From a virus, in IMG/VR virus record IMGVR_UViG_3300046008_000291, positions 1 through 64,000 of that record: DNA of 64,000 bases, one strand, 5' to 3'. This document shows, in pieces, positions 16,759 to 24,108 of the stretch. A model generated the notes under the pieces. That model was not told the DNA's origin. It searched no databases and saw only the letters and a list, made by a program, of their open reading frames with translations. The first letter of the stretch is position 1. Each line of letters starts with the position of its first letter. Both the position numbers and the translations under genes were made by a program.

Positions 16759-17771
16759 CTCTCATTGTCAAGTGTCCATTGTACTACTTCACCGATACGT
16801 TCTGTTAGGCTAACCTTAGGTTCCCAACCTAATTCTCGCATGTAGTCACCACTTAGAGCATAACGTAGGTCATGGCCTGGGCGACTACTATGGAAATCAA
16901 CCATTTCGTATTTTAATTCTTTACCTTGTGCATCAGCAATGATCTGTGCTAGTTGTAGGTTGTTGATTTCTTGTTTACCTACTAGGTTGAACTTAGGACA
17001 TTTAGCATCACCGTAGTCTGGTGCTAGTTTAGTACTGTCTAAGCCTAACAAGAAGAACATGGCATCTGCTACATCTGCCGCATGAATGTAGAAACGACTG
17101 CCCGGAATTGTACGTGTGCTGTCACTGTGAATAGTAATAGCATCGCCATCGTTTACCTTACGAATACACATTGGAATAAACTTCTCTGGGTGTTGGCGTT
17201 GACCAAACACATTCATTGTATGTGTAATGTAGATAGGCATCTTGTAGGTATTTTCAAACGCTACAGCTAATTCTTCACCACCAGCTTTAGTAGCTGAGTA
17301 TGGATTGCTTGAGTTGTAACGATCACGTTCACCGTAGTTTACGCCAACTGGTGCTGGACCAAATACTTCATCTGTTGAGAAGTAGATAAAACGTTCTAGA
17401 TTAGGTAGTTTACGTGCAAACTCTAAGATGTGACCTGTACCTACAACGTTGTCCCAGACAAATTCCATTGGGAACTCAATTGATCGATCAACGTGTGATC
17501 CTGCGGCTAAATGTAGTACATAGTTTACATCACCAATGTCACGAGCAACCATTGGATTTAATTCTGCACGTAAGTCGTGGAATACAACCTTAACACGTTT
17601 CTTAGTTTCTGCATCAAAGTTTGCCATCATATCACTCAAGCGGTTTAAGTTGCCGCTAAAGTCTAGACGATCTAAACTAACGATATTCCAATCTGTATTT
17701 CTAAGTAAGTTTTCGATAACGTGGTGTGCGATGAATCCTGCACCACCTGTTACCAGCACGGTTTTTGACAT
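16743..17771 (-). CDS. rmlB: dTDP-glucose 4,6-dehydratase (RmlB-like)
   Basis: A 342-residue extended SDR with GGAGFIAHHV (8-17), the dehydratase block YFSTDEVFGPAP and the catalytic NPYSATKAGGEEL (YxxxK), plus the MNVFGQRQHPEKFIP substrate region. It converts dTDP-glucose to the 4-keto-6-deoxy form, the entry point for deoxysugars. First gene of the seven-gene glycan cassette, with an AAGGAA ribosome-binding site and a late promoter about 40 bases upstream. No RmlA, RmlC or RmlD is present here, so the precursor is presumably host-made. Confidence 0.85.
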   Translation of the reverse strand: MSKTVLVTGGAGFIAHHVIENLLRNTDWNIVSLDRLDFSGNLNRLSDMMANFDAETKKRVKVVFHDLRAELNPMVARDIGDVNYVLHLAAGSHVDRSIEFPMEFVWDNVVGTGHILEFARKLPNLERFIYFSTDEVFGPAPVGVNYGERDRYNSSNPYSATKAGGEELAVAFENTYKMPIYITHTMNVFGQRQHPEKFIPMCIRKVNDGDAITIHSDSTRTIPGSRFYIHAADVADAMFFLLGLDSTKLAPDYGDAKCPKFNLVGKQEINNLQLAQIIADAQGKELKYEMVDFHSSRPGHDLRYALSGDYMRELGWEPKVSLTERIGEVVQWTLDNERWLRC

Positions 17772-17811
17772 TGATGTGTTCCTTGTTAATTGAATGTTAC
17801 TATTATATCAG

Positions 17812-17819
17812 TATTTATT
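17812..17819 (-). promoter_or_regulatory. T4-type late promoter of the glycan cassette
   Basis: AATAAATA on the minus strand about 40 bases before rmlB. No sigma-70 -35 accompanies the nearby TATAAT-like sequence, so the cassette looks late-expressed. Confidence 0.55.
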
Positions 17820-17841
17820 TTAGCCAATTACGCAACTAAAA

Positions 17842-17997
17842 TTATGCTGGTTGTGATACTTTGCCTTCTACATATTCACGAATGAATTTAACTGCTTTGC
17901 GACTTGTGTCAAATACAAACTCTTTGGCATCTTCTTCTGTATTTAAAATTACAATAAAACCGTTTGCTACTTTACGAATTTCAATTGATTCAAACAT
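17842..17997 (-). CDS. Small early protein (51 aa), unknown
   Basis: ATG at 17995-17997 is preferred because GGAGTACACATT precedes it. The upstream in-frame extension would run through the promoter. The product is a compact alternating fold (FESIEIRKVANGFIVIL), acidic and soluble. Function unknown. Confidence 0.55.
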   Translation of the reverse strand: MFESIEIRKVANGFIVILNTEEDAKEFVFDTSRKAVKFIREYVEGKVSQPA

Positions 17998-18039
17998 AAT
18001 GTGTACTCCAGTTAATTTAAGATAAACTCTTATTTTACT

Positions 18040-18069
18040 ATTATAACATTGTTTTGATACGTTAGTCAA
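18040..18069 (-). promoter_or_regulatory. Sigma-70 promoter
   Basis: TTGACT (18064-18069), 18-base spacer, TATAAT (18040-18045), ahead of the 51-residue gene. Confidence 0.7.
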
Positions 18070-18073
18070 GAGA

Positions 18074-18114
18074 AAAGGCAGAAAAACTTGCCAAAATTAA
18101 CAAGTTTCTGCCTT
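18074..18114 (-). terminator. Rho-independent terminator
   Basis: AAGGCAGAAACTTG pairs with CAAGTTTTTCTGCCTT (two-base bulge) around a ten-base AT-rich loop, ending in TTTTCTC on the minus strand. It follows the 66-residue gene and ends just before the next promoter. Confidence 0.7.
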
Positions 18115-18125
18115 ATTTGATTCAA

Positions 18126-18326
18126 TTAACTAGGTTGACGTGCTTGACCACCGTTAGCTGGTGTTGAGCGTAACTCGGAGAACTTTTTGTTTTTTGATTC
18201 CATATATGATTGCTGTGCGCTGACCATTGCTTTCAAATAGATCCTGCGTTCGGTTTTATCTAAGATTGTTGCTAGTGTTAATTTAACCATCTTACCTAAT
18301 TTGAAACCTGCGTTTGTTTTAGCCAT
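18126..18326 (-). CDS. Small basic protein (66 aa), unknown
   Basis: A 66-residue Lys-rich helical protein (FKLGKMVKLTLATILDK) with a disordered C-terminus. A GGAG-type site (AAGGAGCAATACAC before ATG) supports the start. Possibly nucleic-acid binding because of its charge; function unknown. Confidence 0.6.
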   Translation of the reverse strand: MAKTNAGFKLGKMVKLTLATILDKTERRIYLKAMVSAQQSYMESKNKKFSELRSTPANGGQARQPS

Positions 18327-18338
18327 GTGTATTGCTCC

Positions 18339-18578
18339 TTATCGTGATTCAACTTTGAGATTTAGTACAAAATTTTCTACTAACAGTTTAATAATTGTTG
18401 ATACTATAATTGCTTCACCGGATTCCGAATCAGCGTGTTGCTTATATAGTTCGTATGCTTGACTGCCCACCAGTTGATATATACTATCTTTGTTCAAAGG
18501 TAAGTTATCCCAATCTATAGCATCAGTCGTTTCTACTTCTTTTGCTAGTTCTATAATTTGTTCAAGTGTGTAGTTCAT
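18339..18578 (-). CDS. Small acidic protein (79 aa), unknown
   Basis: A 79-residue helical acidic protein (LEQIIELAKEVETTDAIDW). Its ATG at 18576-18578 is six bases from a TATACT -10 box, and there is no ribosome-binding site, so it should be translated from a leaderless message. Function unknown. Confidence 0.6.
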   Translation of the reverse strand: MNYTLEQIIELAKEVETTDAIDWDNLPLNKDSIYQLVGSQAYELYKQHADSESGEAIIVSTIIKLLVENFVLNLKVESR

Positions 18579-18584
18579 ATAATT

Positions 18585-18613
18585 AGTATACTGCCTGTAG
18601 AATGTAAAGTCAA
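18585..18613 (-). promoter_or_regulatory. Sigma-70 promoter with adjacent start codon
   Basis: TTGACT (18608-18613), 17-base spacer, TATACT (18585-18590). The start codon follows after six bases. Confidence 0.75.
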
Positions 18614-18614
18614 G

Positions 18615-18641
18615 AAAAAGCTCACCGAAGTGAGCTTTTTT
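18615..18641 (-). terminator. Rho-independent terminator after the porin gene
   Basis: AAAAAGCTCAC and GTGAGCTTTTT form an 11-bp stem around a four-base loop, followed by T-rich sequence on either strand. It ends the porin transcript. Confidence 0.85.
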
Positions 18642-18659
18642 GGTTAAACTAAATTATTC

Positions 18660-19871
18660 TTAGAAGAATAAGATAGCACCTGCTGATACTGAACGTGATT
18701 TACCTTCTGCACCGTTTTGTGCTTCTGATTTAACGTCTGAGTATTCAGCTACTAAATTAACTGATTTAGTAAGTGCGTGATAAGCACCAAATGTCCACAT
18801 TTCGTTTTTCGAAACTAATGCGGTTGCTGTTTCACCACTGTTACGATCTAGTTTACTTTGACCATAACTTACACCAAGTTTAGTTGCTGTTGGCAATGTG
18901 TATGTACCTTGTACATAACCACCGTTTGAATCACGACGTCGACCTGTAGTGTCAAAACCATCAGCTAATTGTAGTGTGCGGCCAATACCTTTACCATCAA
19001 AGTAGTAAGCAGTTAAACCGTATGGACCAGCAGCTAAGTTTGTACCAACGTCCCAAGCATAAGCGCGGTCATCTGCTGCAGAGCCAGTTACACCTTCAAC
19101 TTTTTGTGAAATAGCACTTGACCAAACTTTAGCAGCAATGGGACCTGCTAATGAGTAAGATACTTTACCTTCAAAAGCTGGTTGTGCACCACCACGGCCT
19201 GTTGAAGTTGCTGAAGCAGCTTGTACACCTGCTGTTACTGCATTTAAGTCAGCTGTTTGAGCATTCCATGCTTGCGTTACACCAGCAGTGAAGCTTAAGC
19301 CGTTGAAGTTTGGAGATGTGTAAGAAATTTGTGATTTCCAGTCTGCATACATATAGCCAGTACCAATACGACCTAATGTAGTTGTGTTACCAGCTAGTGC
19401 ACCAGCACCAGAACCAACACCTAACAATGTCATGTCGTTTAAGATAGCATCACTAGCGAAAATACCTAGGTCTTTACCTAGTTTTACACTACCCCATGAT
19501 TTATCACCGATAGTCAAGAATGCTTGACGATTTTCTTGGTTAGCACCTTGATCACCAGCTGATGTTGTTGAAGCACCTGGATTAATTGCAATAGTGAAAC
19601 CAATGTCTAAATCATTTTGACGTGACTTACCAGAAACTGATAATACGTTTGGTAATAAGCCAGTTGTAATATTTGATTCATTGCGTTGACCATTGGCATT
19701 AGGGCCGCCAAGACCACCAGCAACTGCACTACCTGTGCCACGTGTGTTTGTATAGTATGCGTTTACAACGCCGCCGATATCTAATGTCCAATCACCTGCT
19801 GGAATTTGAATACCTGCATTTGCTGTAGAGTACATACTTGCTAATAATGTTGCTAATAAAATTTTCTTCAT
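18660..19871 (-). CDS. Outer-membrane general porin (phage-borne)
   Basis: A 403-residue Gram-negative porin. ATG at 19869-19871 follows AAGGAGAAGTATCGTA and gives a clean signal peptide, MKKILLATLLASMYSTANA. The mature N-terminus, GIQIPAGDWTLDIGGVVNAYY, resembles betaproteobacterial porins. The rest alternates Tyr/Phe/Gly-rich strands and ends in a strand with C-terminal Phe (SVSAGAILFF), the signal for insertion by the BAM complex. Length suits a 16-strand trimeric porin. It may alter nutrient uptake, replace a receptor or exclude rival phages; these are inferences. It has both early and late promoters. Confidence 0.9.
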   Translation of the reverse strand: MKKILLATLLASMYSTANAGIQIPAGDWTLDIGGVVNAYYTNTRGTGSAVAGGLGGPNANGQRNESNITTGLLPNVLSVSGKSRQNDLDIGFTIAINPGASTTSAGDQGANQENRQAFLTIGDKSWGSVKLGKDLGIFASDAILNDMTLLGVGSGAGALAGNTTTLGRIGTGYMYADWKSQISYTSPNFNGLSFTAGVTQAWNAQTADLNAVTAGVQAASATSTGRGGAQPAFEGKVSYSLAGPIAAKVWSSAISQKVEGVTGSAADDRAYAWDVGTNLAAGPYGLTAYYFDGKGIGRTLQLADGFDTTGRRRDSNGGYVQGTYTLPTATKLGVSYGQSKLDRNSGETATALVSKNEMWTFGAYHALTKSVNLVAEYSDVKSEAQNGAEGKSRSVSAGAILFF

Positions 19872-19918
19872 TACGATACTTCTCCTTTTAATGGATAACA
19901 CTAATATGTTATACTATC

Positions 19919-19947
19919 AGTGTAAGTTATTTATAAAGAGAAGTCAA
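19919..19947 (-). promoter_or_regulatory. Sigma-70 promoter of porin
   Basis: TTGACT (19942-19947), 17-base spacer, TACACT (19919-19924). It overlaps a late box inside the spacer. Confidence 0.6.
19928..19935 (-). promoter_or_regulatory. T4-type late promoter of porin
   Basis: TATAAATA on the minus strand, embedded in the spacer of the sigma-70 promoter, about 57 bases before the porin ATG. Confidence 0.6.
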
Positions 19948-20003
19948 TAAACTGTGGCTTTTTGATATACTTTTTGGTAAAATTAGTGCAAGATGTTGTA
20001 TTT

Positions 20004-20882
20004 TTACAACAAATCAATGTATTTCAATTGGAAGCTGTCGGCTTGCATTTCATGTCCTATATAACCGCGTGGGTTACATACTACACGTGTTTCACCTAAG
20101 ACATAGTCAAACGCATCGTGTGTATGCCCGTGTACCCATAACTTAATCTGCGGGCGATAGGCTATGAAGTCACCAAGTTCAGTATGGAACGCACCGTTCA
20201 TAACCCGATCACCTAACCATTTAGGTGCACAGCTCTGCCAGCTAGGTGTGTGATGTGTGACTACTACATACTTCTTAGTGTCATCATTCATCAACACATG
20301 GTTAATATAGTCTAAGGCCTGCTTGTGATCATCGACGCTGTCCTGTGGACTAAACTTAGCTGGCTCTTCTTTGACCTTATGCCCTATGACCTTACGATCC
20401 ACATTATACTCACCATCATCATACAACGGTACTGTACGTGCTATCATTCTGAGACTGTTCTTAACATTGCGGAAGTCATTCATCATGTCTTTGACAGCGT
20501 GTAGAGTAACAGGATCCTCATCGTTCATACTGGTCCACATAGTAGCACAGACAAAGGTAACATCCTCTAATTCAAGTGTTTCCTTGTCCATGACCTGTAT
20601 GTTAGGAAACTTAGCTAGGTGACGTTTAAGAATACCGTAGCTGTAAGCAACATCACCGTTGTAGTGTTCGTGATTACCCAAAATGTAGATAACTTTAGCA
20701 AACTCGTTTGATACTTGTTCAAAGAAAGCAAAGTAACGTTCTGCTCGTTTGGTCTCGGTGATTTCAAAGTCACGAGCCATACAGATATCACCGGCTAGGA
20801 TTAAGACATCGGCATCAGAGTCGTTGGTCAGCTCCAAACTGCCAAACTCCAAATGTATATCTGATGCTATTGCTAAACGCAT
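20004..20882 (-). CDS. Calcineurin-like metallophosphoesterase
   Basis: A 292-residue enzyme with the five metallophosphoesterase motifs in order: SDIHLEF (residues 7-13), ILAGDIC (27-33), LGNHEHY, VTHHTPSW and VHGHTHD. These bind two metals and hydrolyse phosphoesters; substrates in the family range from nucleotides to nucleic acids. GGAG precedes the ATG, and a perfect early promoter lies 24 bases upstream. In this setting it might act on RNA ends or nucleotides, which is a guess. Confidence 0.85.
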   Translation of the reverse strand: MRLAIASDIHLEFGSLELTNDSDADVLILAGDICMARDFEITETKRAERYFAFFEQVSNEFAKVIYILGNHEHYNGDVAYSYGILKRHLAKFPNIQVMDKETLELEDVTFVCATMWTSMNDEDPVTLHAVKDMMNDFRNVKNSLRMIARTVPLYDDGEYNVDRKVIGHKVKEEPAKFSPQDSVDDHKQALDYINHVLMNDDTKKYVVVTHHTPSWQSCAPKWLGDRVMNGAFHTELGDFIAYRPQIKLWVHGHTHDAFDYVLGETRVVCNPRGYIGHEMQADSFQLKYIDLL

Positions 20883-20905
20883 GTCGCTCTCCTTATTAAT
20901 GTATT

Positions 20906-20934
20906 ATTATACTACCAAACGACTGTGTTGTCAA
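20906..20934 (-). promoter_or_regulatory. Sigma-70 early promoter of metallophosphoesterase
   Basis: TTGACA (20929-20934), 17-base spacer, TATAAT (20906-20911). The -35 abuts the stop codon of the S-adenosylhomocysteinase remnant. Confidence 0.85.
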
Positions 20935-21612
20935 TCAATATCTATACGTATCAGGTTTGAATGGTCTAACAACTGGAACACCAATATAATCTGCTTGTGT
21001 TTGATTTAATGTAGTTAGCTCTGCGCCAATATGAAAAGGTTTCAGCAACCTTTTCATATTGGCGTTAGCGGCGCCAATCATAGTATTGACCACAGTCATT
21101 AACGGAGTACCGTTGGCAATAGCTTCGTTAATTTTATAGATACCTGTAGTAGTTTCTTCTGTTACACCACGGATGTCTGCTAATAGTTCTGGATAGTTAA
21201 CATGGATATACCAAGTTAGGTCATGCCCATCATCTAACAACATGTTAGGGCGCCAACCATCTGGACCTGCAACTGTTTGTTCTAAGCACCACCAGTATTC
21301 ATCTTCTGTTTCGCCTTTCCAAGCAAAAACAGGAATACCTTGATCAGCTAGTGCAGCCGCGGCATGGTCTTGTGTTGAAAAAATATTACAACTTGCCCAA
21401 CGTACTTCTGCGCCTAATGCCACAAGAGTTTGTACCAGTACCGCAGTTTGAATAGTCATGTGTGATGACCCTGTGATACGTGCTCCTTTAAGTGGTTGCG
21501 AATCTTCTAATTCTTTACGAATTGCCATTAGGCCTGGCATTTCTGTTTCAGCAATTGCAATTTCTTTGTGTCCCCAAGCCGCTAGGCCAATGTCTGCTAT
21601 TTTATAATCCAT
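20935..21612 (-). CDS. Internally deleted S-adenosylhomocysteinase (no NAD domain)
   Basis: A 225-residue open frame. Residues 1-163 match the N-terminal substrate domain of Ahc[69 protein letters not shown] and EETTTG. The last 35 residues match the AhcY C-terminus ([18 protein letters not shown], then PFKPDTYRY). About 220-240 residues between them are missing: the NAD-binding Rossmann domain and the DSVTKSKFDN block with catalytic Lys and Asp. No stop or frameshift interrupts the frame. It cannot catalyse the normal NAD-dependent reaction, but it might bind adenosylhomocysteine, join host AhcY tetramers or be decaying. A perfect palindrome marks the junction. Confidence 0.85.
   Translation of the reverse strand: MDYKIADIGLAAWGHKEIAIAETEMPGLMAIRKELEDSQPLKGARITGSSHMTIQTAVLVQTLVALGAEVRWASCNIFSTQDHAAAALADQGIPVFAWKGETEDEYWWCLEQTVAGPDGWRPNMLLDDGHDLTWYIHVNYPELLADIRGVTEETTTGIYKINEAIANGTPLMTVVNTMIGAANANMKRLLKPFHIGAELTTLNQTQADYIGVPVVRPFKPDTYRY
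21024..21064. repeat. Perfect 18-bp inverted repeat at the AhcY deletion junction
   Basis: Arms 21024-21041 and 21047-21064 are exactly complementary over 18 bases, separated by a five-base loop. It lies in coding sequence precisely where the NAD domain is missing. The arm nearer the C-terminus reads as normal AhcY, and the other is its inverted copy. Confidence 0.9.
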
Positions 21613-21633
21613 GTTAATCCTTATATAATTAAA

Positions 21634-22104
21634 TTATGCTGCTAATACGTGATGCAATCTATCAGCCGCGTAACTTGCAGCCCATGCGTTTGGTTTAACC
21701 ATTGGAATAACATTGCATGTTCCGCGAATGTAACCTATTGCCTGTGTTACAACACAGCTTGAACCGTGAGCTTCGTTTGGGTTGATGTCTAAGTGTACAG
21801 CAACATCACGACCTTCTAATACTTCGTGTAGTTTCAAGTACAGTTCTGAAATTTTGTACACTTCGTTCATTAGGCGCATACTCGGACGATTACGTTTTTG
21901 GTCGTAGTCTACTTCTGTTGAACTTTCACCAAAGATTTTACAACCGTGTTTACCGTCAATGTGCACCACAACTGCTAAGGTATATTCTGCATGCCATTGT
22001 CCGTTTTTACGAAAACGTGTACTGTCGCCGCCAATGTAGATTTTTGTTTCTGTACTTTGTGCATTGATAAAATCACGCACTTCATCGAAATTCAGTTTTT
22101 TCAT
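21634..22104 (-). CDS. RNase H-fold protein, YkuK/DUF458 family
   Basis: A 156-residue protein matching the YkuK-like (DUF458) family. It has IYIGGDSTRF (about 22-31) with the first acidic residue, VHLDINPNEAHGSS (about 102-115) with a second, and a C-terminal VKPNAWAASYAADRL block. The family has an RNase H-like fold, but its biochemical role is not established. AAGGG upstream supports the start. Possibly an RNA-processing enzyme. Confidence 0.75.
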   Translation of the reverse strand: MKKLNFDEVRDFINAQSTETKIYIGGDSTRFRKNGQWHAEYTLAVVVHIDGKHGCKIFGESSTEVDYDQKRNRPSMRLMNEVYKISELYLKLHEVLEGRDVAVHLDINPNEAHGSSCVVTQAIGYIRGTCNVIPMVKPNAWAASYAADRLHHVLAA

Positions 22105-22130
22105 ATACTGCCCTTATATTGTATTTACTA

Positions 22131-22550
22131 CTAGACTAAATCCAAGTAATACATTAATTTATGTTTGACCATCAGGTTTGGGATACGGTATTTCTCTGTA
22201 TCTCTAAACCCAATCATATGCCCTACCTCTGCCACTGCACCACTACGTGCTACACCCATATGGCAGTGTACTACTACATTCATACTTTGTTCCCATGCTT
22301 CTTTTAATGCTTCTGCAATACCCTTGGCATCAGCGTTGGTAATTGCTGCCTCATAGTAAAACTTTTCGCTATCGCTTTCTTCTACATCTAAGAAGTAGAA
22401 CTGGCGCACTGTACGAAAGTTATACTTAGGTGTAGGGAATTCAGTACCAGGATCTACGATCTGGATTAACATACTGTTGAAACCCGGGTCGTAATGATAT
22501 CCTTTACGTACATCATCAAGACTGATATTTTCAATCCACGGTTTCATCAT
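22131..22550 (-). CDS. Dual-specificity/tyrosine phosphatase-like protein
   Basis: Start MMKPW at 22550 is favoured by an AAGGA site eight bases upstream; longer forms starting at 22559 or 22595 are possible. The 139-residue protein carries VVHCHMGVARSGAVAEVG, the Cx5R phosphatase loop (HCxxGxxRS). The general-acid Asp is likely in the upstream FLDVEE segment. Such enzymes dephosphorylate proteins, RNA 5' ends or inositides. The frame overlaps the upstream gene by 20 bases. Confidence 0.75.
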   Translation of the reverse strand: MMKPWIENISLDDVRKGYHYDPGFNSMLIQIVDPGTEFPTPKYNFRTVRQFYFLDVEESDSEKFYYEAAITNADAKGIAEALKEAWEQSMNVVVHCHMGVARSGAVAEVGHMIGFRDTEKYRIPNLMVKHKLMYYLDLV

Positions 22551-22920
22551 CGTATTCATCCTTATATAATTCTGGGTGTTTAGCACGTACAGCAAGGTGT
22601 GTGCTCATTGCACTACCACTACTAAACTGTGCTCCTACTTTAAATTTTCTTCCGTTAAGCGTAAACGGCTTTAAGACTTCGTCTCCATTCCACCAACTGC
22701 GTTGAATACGAATGTAACCTAGTTCACCTAACTGCTCACGTAGTTTAATAAACTCCGGGTGATCCTCCGAACTTGTAGTACTACACTTGCCTTTGCCTTG
22801 TAAGATTAATATTAATTCTTCAGCAGTTGGCTCACGGCCGTTTTGAGTATAAGTGTTCCATTCATTGTAAATAGTTACACTACACATGTAGTCTGGGTTG
22901 ATTGTAAAGTCCACTACCAT
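22531..22920 (-). CDS. Small phage protein (129 aa), unknown
   Basis: A 129-residue mixed alpha/beta protein with PTAEELILILQGKGKCSTTS and a GYIRIQRSWWNGDEVLKPF block. Blocks like the latter occur in small phage proteins of unknown role. It overlaps both neighbours, in a chain of small coupled genes between 23.9 and 21.6 kb. Confidence 0.55.
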   Translation of the reverse strand: MVVDFTINPDYMCSVTIYNEWNTYTQNGREPTAEELILILQGKGKCSTTSSEDHPEFIKLREQLGELGYIRIQRSWWNGDEVLKPFTLNGRKFKVGAQFSSGSAMSTHLAVRAKHPELYKDEYDDETVD

Positions 22921-23171
22921 GTCTCACTTTTTAATATTTGAAAAGTTAGTGCTTCTCGTTCTTCCTTGGACAATGTTAAGTTTTCGTGCTCTCGATTCTT
23001 ATACCATTGCATCACATGATCGGAGTTGTCACCTACAATGTTTTTTGACGCAAACGTAAGACCCACTGGGATAATGCTACTAGTAACTATTACGTAACGC
23101 CCAACTACTCTGGGTCCGTTCATTGTACGTATTATATTTTTATCGTTGGGCAGCTCACAGTAGTATGTCAT
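22914..23171 (-). CDS. Small phage protein (85 aa), unknown
   Basis: An 85-residue protein beginning MTYYCELPNDKNIIRT, with a hydrophobic VVGRYVIVTSSIIPVG centre that looks like beta strands rather than a membrane helix. Its ATG overlaps the stop of the upstream gene (ATGA). Function unknown. Confidence 0.55.
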   Translation of the reverse strand: MTYYCELPNDKNIIRTMNGPRVVGRYVIVTSSIIPVGLTFASKNIVGDNSDHVMQWYKNREHENLTLSKEEREALTFQILKSETW

Positions 23172-23326
23172 CGTTTCTTCCTAATATTCCTATGATACAC
23201 TTCACCATTGGGCAACTTACCATCTATAACACCAGCAACTCCCATTTTGCCGATAAAGACTACAGGTTCTTGGCCCAATTGGTTAAGGCGTTCACGAGTC
23301 TCGACCCATTTTGGTTTCTGTTTCAC
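23168..23326 (-). CDS. Small basic protein with GTG start (52 aa)
   Basis: A 52-residue frame whose GTG start overlaps the stop codon of the upstream gene (GTGA) and whose TGA overlaps the next ATG (ATGA), giving coupling at both ends. AAGGAA lies nine bases upstream. The product is basic (KQKPKWVETRERL, then YHRNIRKKR), with a compact beta centre (PVVFIGKMGVAGVIDGKLP). The overlaps argue that it is real. Function unknown. Confidence 0.65.
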   Translation of the reverse strand: MKQKPKWVETRERLNQLGQEPVVFIGKMGVAGVIDGKLPNGEVYHRNIRKKR

Positions 23327-23664
23327 CAATCTTGTTCCTTTATTTCAGTATGGTCTGCGTTTAAAGTTTCCCATACTAGACTCTTTTGAAACTTTTCATA
23401 CGCTGGGCCTTTGTTGATCCATTCTTTGTAGTAGTCTTCATGTCCCCAACTACCTTCTGGTGCGTTTTTAGCAATCCAAGAGACAATATCTGCTAATGCT
23501 TGTTTGTTCCATGTATCAGCACGTGCTACACTGCTATATAAATCATTACAAAGAACAGCTTTTACAAAACTGCCAGGTTCAAAAGCATATAAGAAGTAAC
23601 GTTCTAAAGCACCACGAGTGTGCTCGGGTACTTTACTAAAAAAGTCCCATTCAAATTTACTCAT
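23323..23664 (-). CDS. Small helical phage protein (113 aa), unknown
   Basis: Start at MSKFEWDFF (23664), supported by GGAGAGCATT upstream, rather than four codons earlier. The protein is helical and aromatic, with RGALERYFLYAFEPGSFVKAVLCNDL, a block that resembles small proteins of other T4-like phages. Function unknown. Confidence 0.6.
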   Translation of the reverse strand: MSKFEWDFFSKVPEHTRGALERYFLYAFEPGSFVKAVLCNDLYSSVARADTWNKQALADIVSWIAKNAPEGSWGHEDYYKEWINKGPAYEKFQKSLVWETLNADHTEIKEQDW

Positions 23665-23905
23665 AATGCTCTCCACGTTTTCTTAGTTCATCAATTAAGC
23701 CACCATAGGCTAATGTATATTGTTGTTCTAATCGTTCTAACATATTAATGCAACTTATGATGTGTGCTGTATCCATGTCACCGATCAATAAGACTTTGCG
23801 TGTTTTAGTTAACCACGTCATCCGATGCGTCCTGCGATACTCCTTAAAGTCCGCATTGTTAGGCGTACTTAGTATGTCCCAGGCTAATTGTTGTTCTTTA
23901 TCCAT
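23657..23905 (-). CDS. Small helical phage protein (82 aa), unknown
   Basis: An 82-residue protein, first of the small-gene operon. ATG at 903-905 of this kilobase lies six bases after a perfect TATAAT, so its mRNA should be leaderless. The sequence has TRKVLLIGDMDTAHIISCINMLERLEQQ and no recognised domain. Confidence 0.6.
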   Translation of the reverse strand: MDKEQQLAWDILSTPNNADFKEYRRTHRMTWLTKTRKVLLIGDMDTAHIISCINMLERLEQQYTLAYGGLIDELRKRGEHYE

Positions 23906-23911
23906 GTGTGT

Positions 23912-23940
23912 ATTATACTATCATTCTACCAAAATGTCAA
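23912..23940 (-). promoter_or_regulatory. Sigma-70 early promoter with adjacent start codon
   Basis: TTGACA (23935-23940), 17-base spacer, TATAAT (23912-23917). It begins directly after the tRNA-His gene, and the start codon follows the -10 by six bases. Confidence 0.85.
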
Positions 23941-23941
23941 G

Positions 23942-24018
23942 TGGGGTAACCAATGGGTAACGATCCCATTCTACGACTTTCACAGAGTCGGGTGCTAAAC
24001 CTTTACACTATGGTTACC
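23942..24018 (-). tRNA. tRNA-His(GTG), copy 1
   Basis: Cloverleaf with anticodon loop CTGTGAA on a CGACT/AGTCG stem. The acceptor includes an extra G at -1 facing C73, the His identity element, and CCA is encoded. One of two His tRNAs here. Confidence 0.9.
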
Positions 24019-24025
24019 ATCGAAC

Positions 24026-24099
24026 TGGAGCGGATAACGAGGTTCGAACTCGTGATTCAACCTTGGCAAGGTCGTGTATTACCACTATACTATATCCGC
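24026..24099 (-). tRNA. tRNA-Gly(GCC)
   Basis: Acceptor GCGGATA/TATCCGC, T73, encoded CCA, anticodon loop with GCC, and T-arm with TTCGAAC. Confidence 0.92.
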
Positions 24100-24108
24100 A
24101 TTTTAATC

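Noticed and set aside
17803-17831. A TATAAT sequence upstream of rmlB
   Set aside because: No acceptable -35 lies 16-18 bases away, unlike the other early promoters; the late box is the better candidate.
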